The notes beneath the pieces were generated by a model. The model was not told where the DNA came from, ran no database searches, and saw only the letters and a program-made list of their open reading frames with translations. 37,500 bases of DNA from Cryptomeria japonica (taxonomy: Eukaryota; Streptophyta; Pinopsida; Cupressales; Cupressaceae), in NCBI RefSeq assembly GCF_030272615.1, contig NC_081413.1, positions 330,970,802 through 331,008,301 of the forward strand. The letters run 5' to 3'. The position numbers and the translations under genes were made by a program. Shown here one piece after another: positions 1-11,088 of this stretch (its first letter is position 1; every line of letters begins with the position of its first letter).

Positions 1-258
1 TTTAATTTAATTTTTCCCAAATAATGTGAATTCTAATAATATTAAAAAATCACATTAAATATATATAATAATATAAATATGTGTATATAATTATATATTT
101 GATGAATATATAACTATATACACATATCATGTTATGTATATATATCTTATAAAAAAAATAGCTCAAATAACAGATAAAACTAATTTTACAAACAATAATT
201 AACAAAAAAAAATTACATTTAAAATAATACATATACACACACACAGATATATAAACAC

Positions 259-261
<3 letters not shown>

Positions 262-340
<79 letters not shown>
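262..340. repeat. (AT)n microsatellite inside the LTR
   Basis: About 79 bases of uninterrupted AT dinucleotide, flanked on the left by short CA/GATA runs. The matching place in the other LTR copy (8601-8638) is where the copia element inserted. The Tyr/Ile-repeat reading frame across this tract is an artefact of the repeat. Confidence 0.95.
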
Positions 341-348
<8 letters not shown>

Positions 349-494
349 TATAAAAAACTGAATAACAAAATTGGCGAAACATTTTAATCCTTATTTTCCA
401 ACGCTGCCGAGAGGCACAACGAAATACTTTTAATTGCACATGGTTTTAATGAAGACGCAGGCTGCCGTTTAAAACACGAACTGCATTTTTTTGC

Positions 495-597
495 AATGGT
501 AGACTGCTACCAATGGTAGCGGTTGCTACCATGTGGTAGCAAAAGTTACCAATGGTAGCGCGGCTACCACATGGTAGTAGTGGCTACCAATCTACCA
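495..597. repeat. GGTAGC/GCTACC palindrome cluster, LTR copy A
   Basis: About 100 bases hold alternating GGTAGC and GCTACC words, including ATGGTAGC followed by GCTACCAT, giving several overlapping possible hairpins. The cluster also occurs in the other LTR (18192-18295), so it belongs to the element. A perfect CCACGTGG (G-box core) lies just beyond it at 628-635. Its function is unknown; hairpin or protein-binding roles are guesses. Confidence 0.75.
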
Positions 598-2503
598 TCT
601 TGTATGGTGGGGAAGAGGGGTCCCCTGCCACGTGGGTACAAAAACGTATTTTATATTAATATTTACAAAAATAAAATATTTTTAATTAAACATTATACTG
701 GTAAAAACTTCCTGCACCCAAAATGTACTCTGTAAAAATAGAGGAACAAATTTTTATTTTTTTATTTTTTTATTTTTAAAAGAAAAATCCTTAATAAAAT
801 TTTCTGTTTACAAATAGATACCAATAAGACCCAAATCAAATGATATTGGGCAAAATCCATAACAAATTAAACCAAAATAGAGAGGATTTAACCCAAATTT
901 CCATTGTTCTTGCACAAATGAAAAAAAAGAAAGAACAAACACAGGGAAACCAATTTGTAAAATTTTTGCTAACATAACCTTTTGTTTTTGAACAATTTGA
1001 AAATTTCAACAAGCGGAAACAAATCTATTATTTCCCAAACTAGAAATGAAGAGATTTAATCACAAATTTTACAATTTGAAAGCACACACATAAAACTAAT
1101 TTTTCTGGTTCTACAAACCAATTTCTTAAAAATTAAAAACTAAGTTGGGAAGAGAGAAACTCAAACAAAAATCACTCTATTCCACACAACTCATACTAAA
1201 TTAAAAATTTCTAAAACAATGCCATGAATTCCCAAACACACACACAGAGGAAGATTTTAAAACATTTCCAACAAAAAGGAAAGAAGAAAATCTACCCAAC
1301 GTTAAATGCACTCCCAGAAGAAAGTCGGAGATGAGCTTCAACCTGCACCAAATCCTCAACCCAAAAATTCAGTTTCCAATTTTGTTCTCAAAACTTGGCT
1401 TCCAAAATTTTTCATTCTTCTCTTTCCTGTGAACTCTCAAGCAATATATCAAAATATTTTAACCTAAAATTTTAGGTTAAAAGTTTTGTTCAACCAATAG
1501 AAAATTTTCCCCATAAAGGTAAAATCTAATCTCCTTAAAAAAGGTCAAAGGAGATATTTTCTTTTTCCTCATTTCTTTTTCCATAAAATGAAAATAACTC
1601 AACATATAAATTAATAATTCTAAAAGCATACTTTTAACTTTATTTTCTTTCTCAAATTAATACAATTACTTTTCTTAAATATAACATGCACTATAGCCAT
1701 TTAAATTTAATAATTCAATTTATTTAACTAAATCATTAATCCCAAAGGCATATTAATTTAATTAAATACACCAACATGAAATAAAAAAGGCATATTAATT
1801 TAATTTAAATATACCAATAAGAAATAATATTATTCATTCAAATTAACTTTTCCAACTAGTAGGAGGCACGCAAAATGAGAAATAACCACTAGACGACTCA
1901 CAAAACGAAAATGCCAAAGGCTAATACTTGCATACCGATCAAACGGAAAAAGATGACTGACTGACAACACTCACATGAGTGTAATTGCGGGTCAATTTAG
2001 GGTCTAACAACTATCTCCTCCACTCCCATCAGACAAATAAGGTACGCTCGGACCTGTGAAACCAGGTGGAGTCAATACCCTGTACCTACCCAGTACTTGT
2101 ACCTACAATGTCCTGCATCAAAGAGTCACACGTGCATATAGACAAATATATATATAATAGATAAGACATGCACACCGATGAAGGAGAATCGTGACGTTCC
2201 CTGTCTCACTGGAGTGAGTGAAGGAAAATCATGCTCTTGCACCCCATACACTTACAAACACGAAACATGAATATAACACATTGCATGTATAAAGTAAATA
2301 TGTCAATCCATGACAGTAATCCAATAAAAATTACATTTAACATCCATAAGGAAATACTACATGAAACATATATTTCAAATCAAAATAAAGCATATCACCA
2401 TATTGCATAATGTCTAAGCAAAATACCACAATAATGTATCCACTGAAAAAGTCAATAGAAGTCAACATGAGTCTAAAAGTCCAATCGAGAAAGGAGTACT
2501 ACA

Positions 2504-2518
2504 TTCTCCCCCCCAAAA
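2504..2518 (-). other. Polypurine tract of the gypsy element
   Basis: Read on the minus strand, this is TTTTGGGGGGGAGAA directly followed by the LTR start TGTAGTA. It is the expected primer site for plus-strand DNA synthesis, and it fixes both the orientation of the element and the LTR boundary. Confidence 0.88.
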
Positions 2519-2538
2519 CTAGGCTTACTTCTGGAAGC

Positions 2539-3829
2539 CTAAAATAGATAAGAATAAAGCTCTCTCATCTTCAATGCATCCTCCCATGTCGTTGAGGTCT
2601 CATCATTTGGGTCCCATAGGACCCTTACCTGGTTGATGGTACGACCCCTGAGGGTCAAATCCCGACGCTGAAGAATGCGCACGGGCTCCATGGAAAGCTG
2701 CCCGTCCTCGACCTGCAAAGCGTTCCAATCAAGAACATGGGTCACATTAGGATGATAAGGTCTAAGAACAGAAACATGAAAAACATTGTGGATACGGGAT
2801 AGGCTCGACGGCAAGGCAAGACGGTAGGCAACAGGGCCTATCCTCTCAAGGATCTCAAAAAGGACAACAAAACGAGGCACCAACTTAGAACCCTTTCCAT
2901 AACAGATCAGACTCTTCTGTGGACACACTCTCAAGAACACATGGTCGCCAACTGAAAACTGATGATCCACTCTATGATCATCGACATACTTCTTCTGCCT
3001 ATCCTGAGCAGCTACCGAATGCCCATGAATCTGCTCAACCTGCTGCTCCATCTCTCAAAGCATATCCAGTCCTAAACGCACCCTATCCTCTAACGGATCC
3101 CAAATCAAAGGAGTATGGCAAGGACGACCATACAATGCTTGGAAGGGAGACATGCCTATGGAGCTGTGATATCCATTGTTATAAGAAAACTCTACAAGGC
3201 ATAGATATTCCTCCCAACGCGACTGTTGGTCCATAAAATACATGTGAAGCATGTCCTCCAAGACCTGATTCACACGCTCGGTCTGACCGTCCATCTCTAG
3301 GTGATAAGTTGAATTGAAGTTCAACTGGGTCCCCAAAGCATGTTGAAGTGAGGTCCACAATGTTGAAGTAAAGATAGGATCTCTATCTAAAATGATCCGC
3401 CTAGGAATCCCATGCAACCTCACCATATCTTCCAAGAAAACTCGTGCCACCACTGCTGCTGTATAAGAAGATCAAATAGGAGCAAAGTGAGCAACTTTGG
3501 TCAATCTATCAAAAATGACCATGATGGCATCATGATGATGCAAAGAAACAGGCAACCCCACTATGAAATCCATGGAAATGATATCCCATTTCCAATCTAG
3601 TACCAAATTAGGCTGTAAAAGCCCTACAGGGTGCTGATGCTTTGCCTTCACCCGCTGACATTCTAAACACTTCGACACAAAATCAACAATGTCACATTTC
3701 ATACCAGCCCAATGATATATCTGTCTAAGATTTGTGTGCATCTTCTTGACACCAAGGTGTGCCGAATAAGGTACACGATGGGCCTCAATCATGATCATAA
3801 TATGAAGACCCTCCAAAGGAGCTACATAG
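2539..3829 (-). pseudogene. Gypsy pol: integrase with C-terminal chromodomain (broken)
   Basis: Integrase inserts the retroelement DNA into the host chromosome. Read right to left, the HHCC zinc-binding region (H, H, then CLEC) lies around 3650-3790. The DDE core follows, with aspartates in MDFIVGLP and DRDPIF and the glutamate in the QTERVNQ segment. The last 50 or so residues (EPVRIL to the end, with VLWDP and TTWE) match the chromodomain that ends chromovirus integrases and binds histone marks. In-frame stops lie at 3472 and 3055, plus 3844 just upstream. All are TGA, and there is no frameshift. The final TAG at 2539 sits about 20 bases from the polypurine tract, a normal end for pol. The domain call is firm; Tekay/Del-like clade membership is inferred. 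Confidence 0.88.
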
Positions 3830-5211
3830 ATCCGTCCAAGATGTCAAAGAAGACCATCTGCCTCAAGATTATATCCATAATATCTACCCTCTAATGGTCT
3901 TGCGGACTCCGTCATGACTCTAACATCCTGATACCAGGTGTCCTTAGGAAGAATCCCAAGAATTCTCTCACTCAAGTCCACCCCAAGGGACAATGCTGTA
4001 ACCTCATGTCACCTACGTCTCAAAGCATCTTCCACTACATTCTCTTTCCCCTAAATATATCAAACCTCAAAATCATACACATAGAGGAATTCCATCCATC
4101 TTCACTGTCGAGCATTCAAGTTCGGCTGCGTGAAAATATACTGCAAATTACGGTGATCACTATGCAACTCAAACCGATTCCCCAATAGAAAATATCGCCA
4201 TCTAACCAATGCATGCACTACAACTACTAACTCCAAGTCATGAATTGGATAGTTTAGCTCATGGTCGTTGATTTTGCGAGACTCATAGGCTACCACAGGA
4301 CCATCCTGCATAAGAACTGCTCCTATACCTTCTAAAGAGGCATCTGTGCATACCATAAAATCTCTAGATGGATCAGGAACTGCCAAAATCGGAGCACTAA
4401 GAAGGAGTTCCTTCAAGGTACGAAAAGATGACTCGTACTGCTCTGACCAAACAAACTTCTTCCCTTTCCTCTGAAGAGAAGTGATCGGGTGACCTATCCG
4501 GGAAAAACTTTGAACAAAGCGATGGTAATATCCGGCAAAACCCATAAAACTTTGAACCTCAGAAACATTGGTCGACGCTGGCCAATCTACAATGGCTTGG
4601 ATCTTAGAAGGATCCACAGATACAACTTCTTCCGAAACTACATGACCAAGATAGTTCACCTCTGACTGGAAGAAATAACATTTTGCCAAGTTGGCATAAA
4701 ACTGATTCTCCCTCAAACATTGCAATACCCATCGCAAGTGGCTCTCATGATCTTCCATAGATCTAGAATAAATCAAAATGTCATCCAAGAACACAACGAC
4801 AAAAAAATCAAGGTAGGTGCGGAAAACCCCATTCATGAGGCTCATGAAAACTGAGGGCGCGTTCATTAACCCAAATGGTACCACTATGAACTCATAGTGA
4901 CCATAACGGGTACAAAAAGTCGTTTTATGAATGTCTGCATCATGAATGCGGAACTGATGATACCCAGACTTCACATCAATCTTAGAGAACACCTTGGCTC
5001 CCTTTACCTGATAAAAAATATCATCTATACGAGGCAATGTATATTGATTCCTGATGGTTACCTTATTCAATTATCGGTAATTAATGCATAACCGAAGAGA
5101 ACCATCCTTCTTTTTAACAAAGATAACAGGTGCACCCCAAGGAGAAACACTACGACAAATGAACCCCTTGGCCATCAATTCCTCCATCTGCAACTTCAAC
5201 TCACTCAACTC
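3830..5211 (-). pseudogene. Gypsy pol: reverse transcriptase and RNase H (broken)
   Basis: This copies element RNA into DNA and degrades the RNA template. The longest stop-free piece is 4102-5070. Typical RT blocks are visible: LPRIDDIF near the start, [12 protein letters not shown], the [11 protein letters not shown] block, and the catalytic FLDD (equivalent of YxDD) at about 4780-4791. RNase H follows, with the [12 protein letters not shown] motif and SDHRNLQY. In-frame stops lie at 5071 (TAA), 4102 (TGA), 4060 (TGA), 4051 (TAG), 4009 (TGA) and 3844 (TGA). All are in the same frame as the neighbouring domains, so the pieces are one ancestral polyprotein. Family assignment is firm; activity is excluded by the stops. 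Confidence 0.92.
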
Positions 5212-5975
5212 CTAAGTAGTCATCTGATATGGAGCTCTCGAAATAGGTTCCGCACCAGGAACCAAGTCAATGCGAAAGTCTATGTCCCTCTTCGGAGGCA
5301 TACCGGGAATATCCATAGGAAACACATCAGCATACTCTCGAAGAATAGGGTGACCATTAAGACTGATTTCTCGACTCTCTTCCTCATCCACATCCTCAAG
5401 AGAAACTACAAAAAGCTGACACCCTCGACGCATACACCACTTAAGTTGCATAGCGTAAATCATATGTAAGGATATTGATCTCTGAACTCCAACGATCCCC
5501 ACTTTCTTGCCATGATCATCTAAACACTCCACTGTCTTCTGATGACAGTCCACACAAGCACTGTGAGATGCCAACCAATCCATTCCCAACACAACTCCAT
5601 AAGACCCCAAAGGAATGACTCGAAGGTCAACTAATGTAACAAAGGGTCCTAGGTCCAACTAACAACTGGGAATGAGGGTATCTACGAACACACGCAAACT
5701 GGTAGCCAACTCTACTTGCCAACTATCCACCTGCTTAGTAGACGTGAGCTCGCACCGCTCCATAATGCAGGAAGAAATGAAAGAATCAGAAGCACCAGAG
5801 TCAAAAAATATAGAGATAGGAATACCACCCAACACACCTGCAGTCTCGATCATTGTACCCTGGTGCTCGACCTGGCGGTCATCAACCACCGCAAAAACTT
5901 TATGGGATCTACTTGCATCCCCCACTATCGGCTCTGACATTGCTGGCCTCTGACTACCTGTTTGATGAGAATGCT
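5212..5975 (-). pseudogene. Gypsy pol: aspartic protease region (broken)
   Basis: Retropepsin-like protease that would cleave the gag-pol polyprotein. The active-site FFDSGASDSFIS lies near 5790-5805, between the gag zinc knuckle and RT as in Ty3/gypsy elements. Downstream, VLGMDWLASH is the conserved second half of the plant gypsy protease, and the segment ending IDLVPGAEPISRAPY is the usual linker into RT. Stops interrupt it at 5659 (TAG) and 5212 (TAG), both in frame with the flanking domains. Confidence 0.88.
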
Positions 5976-7128
5976 GAGGGCACTAAGCGGCTATGTGGCC
6001 AAACTAACCATAGGAGAAGCAAGCTCCCCTACTAGGTCCTCTACCTCCAGACGACCCACTGGACTGCTGGAAGCTTCCCCTACTAGAGGCCCGAGATGCA
6101 CCTTGAGAGGACTGCCTTGGGAAACTCTGCCTACTCCTCTGCTAGTTCCTATTCTTCTTAGGCTGAGAGTTGCCACCTTGCTGGCCCTGAAACTACTTCG
6201 GCCTTGACTGAAAACGCTGCTGCTATTGCCCACCCTTAGTGGGTGCCCGAGAACTCCTAAAAGGTGCAGCAGTCTGGGACTGATTCCCTCTAACTCTGAA
6301 ACCACTATAAGGCGCACTCCCAATTTGCACTCCAGACTGATCGCCATGAGCACGACCAAGATTCTACTCTACTAGCCTGGCTTTTGCCACGACTATCTCT
6401 ACTGAAACAAGCTCAAACACTCTCACTCCTCCACTGATGCGGCCATTTAGACCCCTCAAGAAGTGTTGGACTAGCATCGCCTTGTCATTCCCAATACCAA
6501 CATATTGCTAGAGCTCATAAAACCTATGCTCAAACTAATCCACAGACATGCCAAACTGGCATAATGCATAAAACTCATCTGCCTGAGACTGTCTCCACTG
6601 AGGTGAGAGAAAGTGTGCCCTAAATCTCTCCAGGAAAATCTCCCAAGACACGGTGTTAATGTTCAAACCGATCTTCTCCTCCTCCAAACACCACCAGATA
6701 GAAGCAAAACTCTCAAGACACATGATGGCGCATCTCGCCTTAGTGGTGCTTCCATACAGATGCATGGCAAAACATCAATCTAAACTAATCAATTAGGTCT
6801 CTACCTCAAGACCGGTACCCAAACCGCCAAAGGAAGGAGGATGGGATCTCATCAAATCTCTCATGTGACCCAAAGTAACTAAGTCTCGATCCATTGGGAC
6901 CTCTCTCCTTCTGAGAGACCTCTCTCTCTCCCTCTCCTCCAGATTCTACTAATGTGACTCTCCCACCTGAGCATGAATAGGTTGTTCAGCCTCAAGTCTA
7001 GGGCCTAGTCTGGCTAACACCTCCTCAAACATCTGCCTCAACTCTTCCCTTTCGGGAACCTGCTTTGCTGCATGTTACTCATTCTGATGAACATACTGAT
7101 CTTGATCCACACATCCAATAACTTAAGA
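5976..7128 (-). pseudogene. Gypsy gag with decayed CCHC zinc knuckle
   Basis: Structural protein of the retroelement particle. The capsid-like core around 6535-6765 has the plant retrotransposon gag pattern: ASIWWCLEEE, then SWEIFLERFRAHF and a FGMSVD end. An Arg/Gln/Ser-rich linker (6030-6360) follows. A CCHC knuckle lies at about 5979-6025, but its second cysteine is now tyrosine and a TAG stop sits just before the last cysteine. Upstream, an acidic helical stretch (EELRQMFEEVLARLG) and an Arg/Glu run extend the frame to about 7128; I could not fix the true start codon. In-frame stops include 6793, 6775, 6535, 6508, 6364, 6223, 6193, 6142 and 5983. There is no frameshift. Confidence 0.8.
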
Positions 7129-7206
7129 TTACATTATTCATCTATTACATGGCTTCTAATAATACATATAAAATTACATCTTTACCAAATACCAAGGTTA
7201 CATAAT

Positions 7207-7218
7207 CCACTGATACAA
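7207..7218 (-). other. Possible decayed primer binding site (tRNA-iMet type)
   Basis: By eye the minus strand here matches 9 of 12 bases of TGGTATCAGAGC, the plant initiator-Met priming site. It lies one base from a TG that could be the plus-strand edge of the 5' LTR (7220), between gag and the proven LTR sequence. This is the expected place, but the match is imperfect. Confidence 0.35.
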
Positions 7219-7219
7219 A

Positions 7220-8638
7220 TGACCACATAGGTCTCAAATACAAAGATCTCCAACATGAGATGATACATGAAACATGAACCACAGAAATATCTGTGAAGCC
7301 AATCCTCGCATGAAGGCACAAACATAAACATCCGATGGGAAGTGGCACTACCACACGACCATGTGATCCCAAAATGGAATCACCCCACCGTGCTAGGAGA
7401 TAGCAGAAGACCCTCAAGCAAGCACAAGCAAAACATGGTTGACAATACAAGTGTGAATCCACAATACTCCAAGTGAACTCAACATCACAAAACACTAGTG
7501 ACCCTAAAGAGAGAGTGTCATCGCATAGCTTATGATGGTTACCCTAGGTAGGCCTCCATAGGTCCTGACCCCCAACTTGGGTTATCCTGGTAACCTTTCC
7601 TGAACCCACGGTTCCATCCAAGACTCATGTAGACCCTACCAACCCTTCGTGAAGACAAGGTGGCTAGTTTGTCATTCCAAGACTTCCCACTACATCTTGA
7701 GTCTATACGAGCACTCAACCATGCGCGAGGTACAATATCTTATTTAACGTTAAGAACTACCCACCCCCTAATCAATTATTAGGTTATCACTTATTATCTC
7801 TCTTTTGAGGGGTTATCCATCCAACCACTTTGGGTGCGACCCCCACTTAAAAGCCACTTTCCCATAGGACACTAAACAAACACGATCTCTCTATGAGAAC
7901 CCTATGGCGATACTGACAACCTTAAAACCACTACAAAATGCAGGTGACGAAAACATAGTCATACTAACCCTTGGTTAACCATAAGGAACAAACACAATAT
8001 GGTTTAAAATGACGAGGTTATAAGGACAACACCTTATCAAGAGGTACAATGAACACTACAATAGGACGACTAAACATTAACAAGAATTGCAATGAAATAA
8101 GCCTCTTGCTAAGAAATGCCAAATTCACTATGACCATACTCAAACAATCTTTTGAAAATAATAACATCATATATTCTTGCAATTCAACATTTAACATTTA
8201 ATAAAACACAACCATACTGATTAAAAGAAATTCAAGTCGACATTAATCTAATAAGGCTAGAAATTAAACTAATCACAATGAACCAATTTGCCCCCTTTCA
8301 ATTTTGAACAAACAAAAATCATAATAACTTAATGTATAAAACATACCATATTAAATAATACATTTTCCACAAAAGCATCATTTAATTTAATTTTTCCCAA
8401 ATAATGCGAATTCTAATAATATTAAAAAATCACATTATATATATATAAATATATGTATATAATTATATATTCGATGAATATATAGTTATATACACATCAT
8501 ATTATGTATATATATCTTATTAAAAAAAAAAGCTCAAATAACAGATAAAACTAATTTTACAAACAATAATTATAAAAGAAAATTTATATTTAAAATAATA
8601 AACACACACACACACAAACACACATACGCACATATATT
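7220..8638 (-). mobile_element. 5' LTR of the gypsy element, left part
   Basis: From 8381 to 8638 this matches the first part of the window's left-hand LTR copy. The part from about 7220 to 8380 has no partner inside the window because the other copy is cut at position 1. The 7220 boundary therefore rests only on the weak primer-site match next to it. The LTR is interrupted at 8638 by the copia element and resumes at 18039. I see no coding sequence; the 116-residue minus-strand frame at 7145-7495 resembles nothing I know. Confidence 0.65.
8634..8638. repeat. Target site duplication ATATT, left copy
   Basis: ATATT directly precedes the TG of the copia 5' LTR and is repeated at 18034-18038 after the CA of the 3' LTR. 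A 5-bp duplication is normal for LTR retrotransposon integration. Confidence 0.88.
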
Positions 8639-10131
8639 TGTTGGCATTTCAATTAGGATATTGAGAAGGTTGTTGATGATTATGGATATAACCGATTAAG
8701 GATGTTTACTGTCTTAATATTATTATTTTGTCATTGATGTCAAGAAATTGATTTTCTAATTTAGTATGATGTTGCCATATCTTAAGAAGTATGATTTGAT
8801 GAGTATAAAGATGTCGGTAAAAGAAACGGAAAGAATGTGATGAATAAGGGGAGAAATAAGTTATTCAATGGGCAACTATTACCGAGTTAGACAATGATGA
8901 GATCATGATGTTTAGATTGTTTTGATATCCTACATATGTTGTTGATTGTAAGGTTAATACTATACTATGTTACCAAGCAAAGAACCTAGTCGGTAAACCC
9001 TAAGGAATCTAGTCAGTAAACCCTAAGGTTATCGCTATCGGTTAATGAAGGCAGAATATCTACTGAGTGAAGTTTAGTATTTACCGAGTTGCAACTGAGT
9101 AATAACAGAATGCATTGGATGAATACATTAGTTATTTAATGAAGGAAGCTGCTGAGCTGGAATTGATTAAATGATTGGTATGCCGTGCATGAAGTTTGTT
9201 AAAGAATCCATGGCAATGGAAGATCTGCAGAAAGATCTACAACTCATATTGAACCGCAATAGCTTAGCACAAGTTCCAAGAATTGTATGCAAGTTCCAAG
9301 ATGAGGTAAAACATTTTCAGATCGAAGGATACATTGAACCTGGTCAAGTTTGAAGATCTGATGGCTATGATTGATCATGTGATATGTTATCAAGGAGATT
9401 CAATGGTTAGAAAATTGTTTATAAATAAGGAGTTGTTGATAAACAATGCATGCGGGCAAGTGTAAGCACATGAATGCTACATAGTGATTACCAAGCACAA
9501 AAGCTTGAAGACCTATTTGATTAATAGAGTATAGAGCCTAGCAGAGGGACAAGATAAGTCCTATGACTAGATTGTATTGAGCAAATAAGAATCTGCTTTA
9601 GCATTTTTGATGTGAAGTTGCAGATATATTTTATTACTGTTATTTTGTAAAGTGATAGAAAATCTCTTAACCGAGTGGACTTAACAGTCTTATTTGTAAA
9701 ACCCTCTAGCAAGGTGACATTCTAAATGAGTGTTTGAAATCCTTTGACAAAGTCACTTCTAACAAAGTGAAGATCCTAACAGATCTGAGGGAAATCCCTT
9801 TACCGGGTCATATCTAGCAATGTGTTTGTAATCTTTAACAGGATATGCTTTTAACCGAGCATACTCTAGAAGAGTATATTTCTTAGTGGGTCTGAAATCC
9901 CACAGTGGTTTTTTCCTATTTGGGTTTCCACGTTAAATCTGGTGTTATGAGTGTTGTTATGATTATGTGTTCTTAAGGTTGCATGTTTTACAGTTTTGAT
10001 TACATATATCTGTTTAAGCTACCGAGGTTGAATTTGTTGATTTTATGGAAGATTAAGTTTATATGATTCACCCCCCCCTCTCATCTTGTTAGCTTGGCAT
10101 CTGTACTTAACAATTAGTATTAGAACTATCA
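8639..10131 (+). mobile_element. Copia 5' LTR
   Basis: Begins TGTTGGCATTTC, ends AACTATCA, and is repeated at 16562-18033 with scattered substitutions. It carries about 20 bases near 9275-9300, between two AAGTTCCAAGA words, that the 3' LTR lacks. That looks like a short-repeat deletion in the 3' copy or a duplication in this one. The small frames inside have no family resemblance. Confidence 0.93.
9420..9427 (+). promoter_or_regulatory. TATA box in copia 5' LTR
   Basis: TATAAATA in GTTTATAAATAAGGA, about 780 bases into the LTR and conserved in the 3' LTR at 17323-17330. It is the likely core promoter, which would place the transcript start some 30 bases downstream. Confidence 0.6.
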
Positions 10132-10133
10132 AT

Positions 10134-10145
10134 TGGTATCAGAGC
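10134..10145 (+). other. Copia primer binding site
   Basis: TGGTATCAGAGC, the exact complement of the plant initiator-Met tRNA 3' end, two bases after the 5' LTR. It primes minus-strand synthesis. Confidence 0.95.
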
Positions 10146-10196
10146 TTTGGACTCCGGAAGAAAAAGTTTAAAGGTACTCGAGGAAAAGATCCAAAG

Positions 10197-11088
10197 ATGT
10201 ATAAGAGGGATGTACTGAAGCTGAACAAGTCAAGCTTCTCTACATGGCAGAAAAGGATGAAGCTGCACCTATCAGGAGTTGGAGAATATGCTATATATTA
10301 TCTAGAGAATGATTTCATTACACCTAGCACCTATCCATTGACAATGGAAGAGATAAAGGCAAAGCAAGAACATATTCAAGCAATGATTGAAATAACATCT
10401 GCATTGACCGACTCAGAGTTTAATGATCTAGAAGGCTGCAATGATGCCAAGTCAATGTGGGACAAGCTCATATCTGTGTATGGTGATGATGAACATGTTC
10501 AAAGAGAAAAAGTGGATAGTCTAAGAGGACAACTTGAATCTATGAGGATGAATGAAGGTGAGAACATAACCCAGTACAATACAAGACTAAAGGAGATTGT
10601 CAATCGAATCAAAGGAGCAGGAGGAACCATTGAAGAAAAGGATGTCACAAGTAATTTATTGAGAACCCTTCTACTTGCTTATGCAATCCGAGTCTCTGCA
10701 ATCAATGAATTGAGGTATGTACCCAATATGCCAGTTTCTTTGGATGCTACTATTGGTAAGCTACATGCATTTGAGTTAAGTAACTTTGATAATAGTGGGT
10801 CTTCGGTAAATAAAGTTGAATCTGCATTCAGTTTTTTTCATCTTGGTGAATCTAATGATTACAATGATAGAATGAGTAAGTATTCTGAAGGGAATCACAG
10901 TGGAGCAAGTGAAATATTTCGTAAGAACATGGAAGAAGTACACAAACTGTATGAGGAAATCAGAAAGTAAGAAGAGTTTGAAGCACTATTAGCTAGAAGG
11001 TTACCGAGAGGCAAAGGTAAGTATAAAGGAAAACTACCTTTAAAATGTTTCAATTGTGATAAAATAGGACATGGCTTCTAACTATCCT
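10197..11088 (+). pseudogene. Copia gag (broken)
   Basis: Particle structural protein. I take the Met at 10197 because anything earlier would run through the primer site and LTR. The frame has the copia gag pattern (STWQKRMKLHL near the start, then AKSMWDKL and LRGQLESMRM, residues about 15-120). TAA at 10968 breaks the frame, but it continues through a basic segment to a CCHC knuckle start (CFNCDKIGH) near 11046-11073. A short deletion in the knuckle shifts the frame, and the third cysteine is lost. Beyond it the sequence joins the protease frame. Assignment is firm from position, primer site and the following pol. Confidence 0.85.

Larger units (their letters stand above)
1..2503 (-). mobile_element. 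3' LTR of Ty3/gypsy chromovirus, cut by window edge
   Basis: This stretch is repeated, with point differences and small indels, at 8381-8638 plus 18039-20057. Position 1 aligns with 8381, and both copies end in the same TACTACA (2503 and 20057). On the minus strand the LTR therefore begins TGTAGTA, and a polypurine tract lies immediately upstream of it, which identifies it as the 3' LTR. The left end lies outside the window. If the 5' LTR begins near 7220, about 1.2 kb of this copy is missing. It contains an AT microsatellite, a palindrome cluster and AT-rich spacer, and no coding sequence. Confidence 0.88.

Noticed and set aside
50-439. 129-codon minus-strand frame with long Tyr/Ile repeat
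   Set aside because: Translation of an AT microsatellite inside an LTR; no protein-like composition.
2919-6207. Plus-strand frames opposite gypsy pol and gag
   Set aside because: Shadows of the clear minus-strand polyprotein frame.
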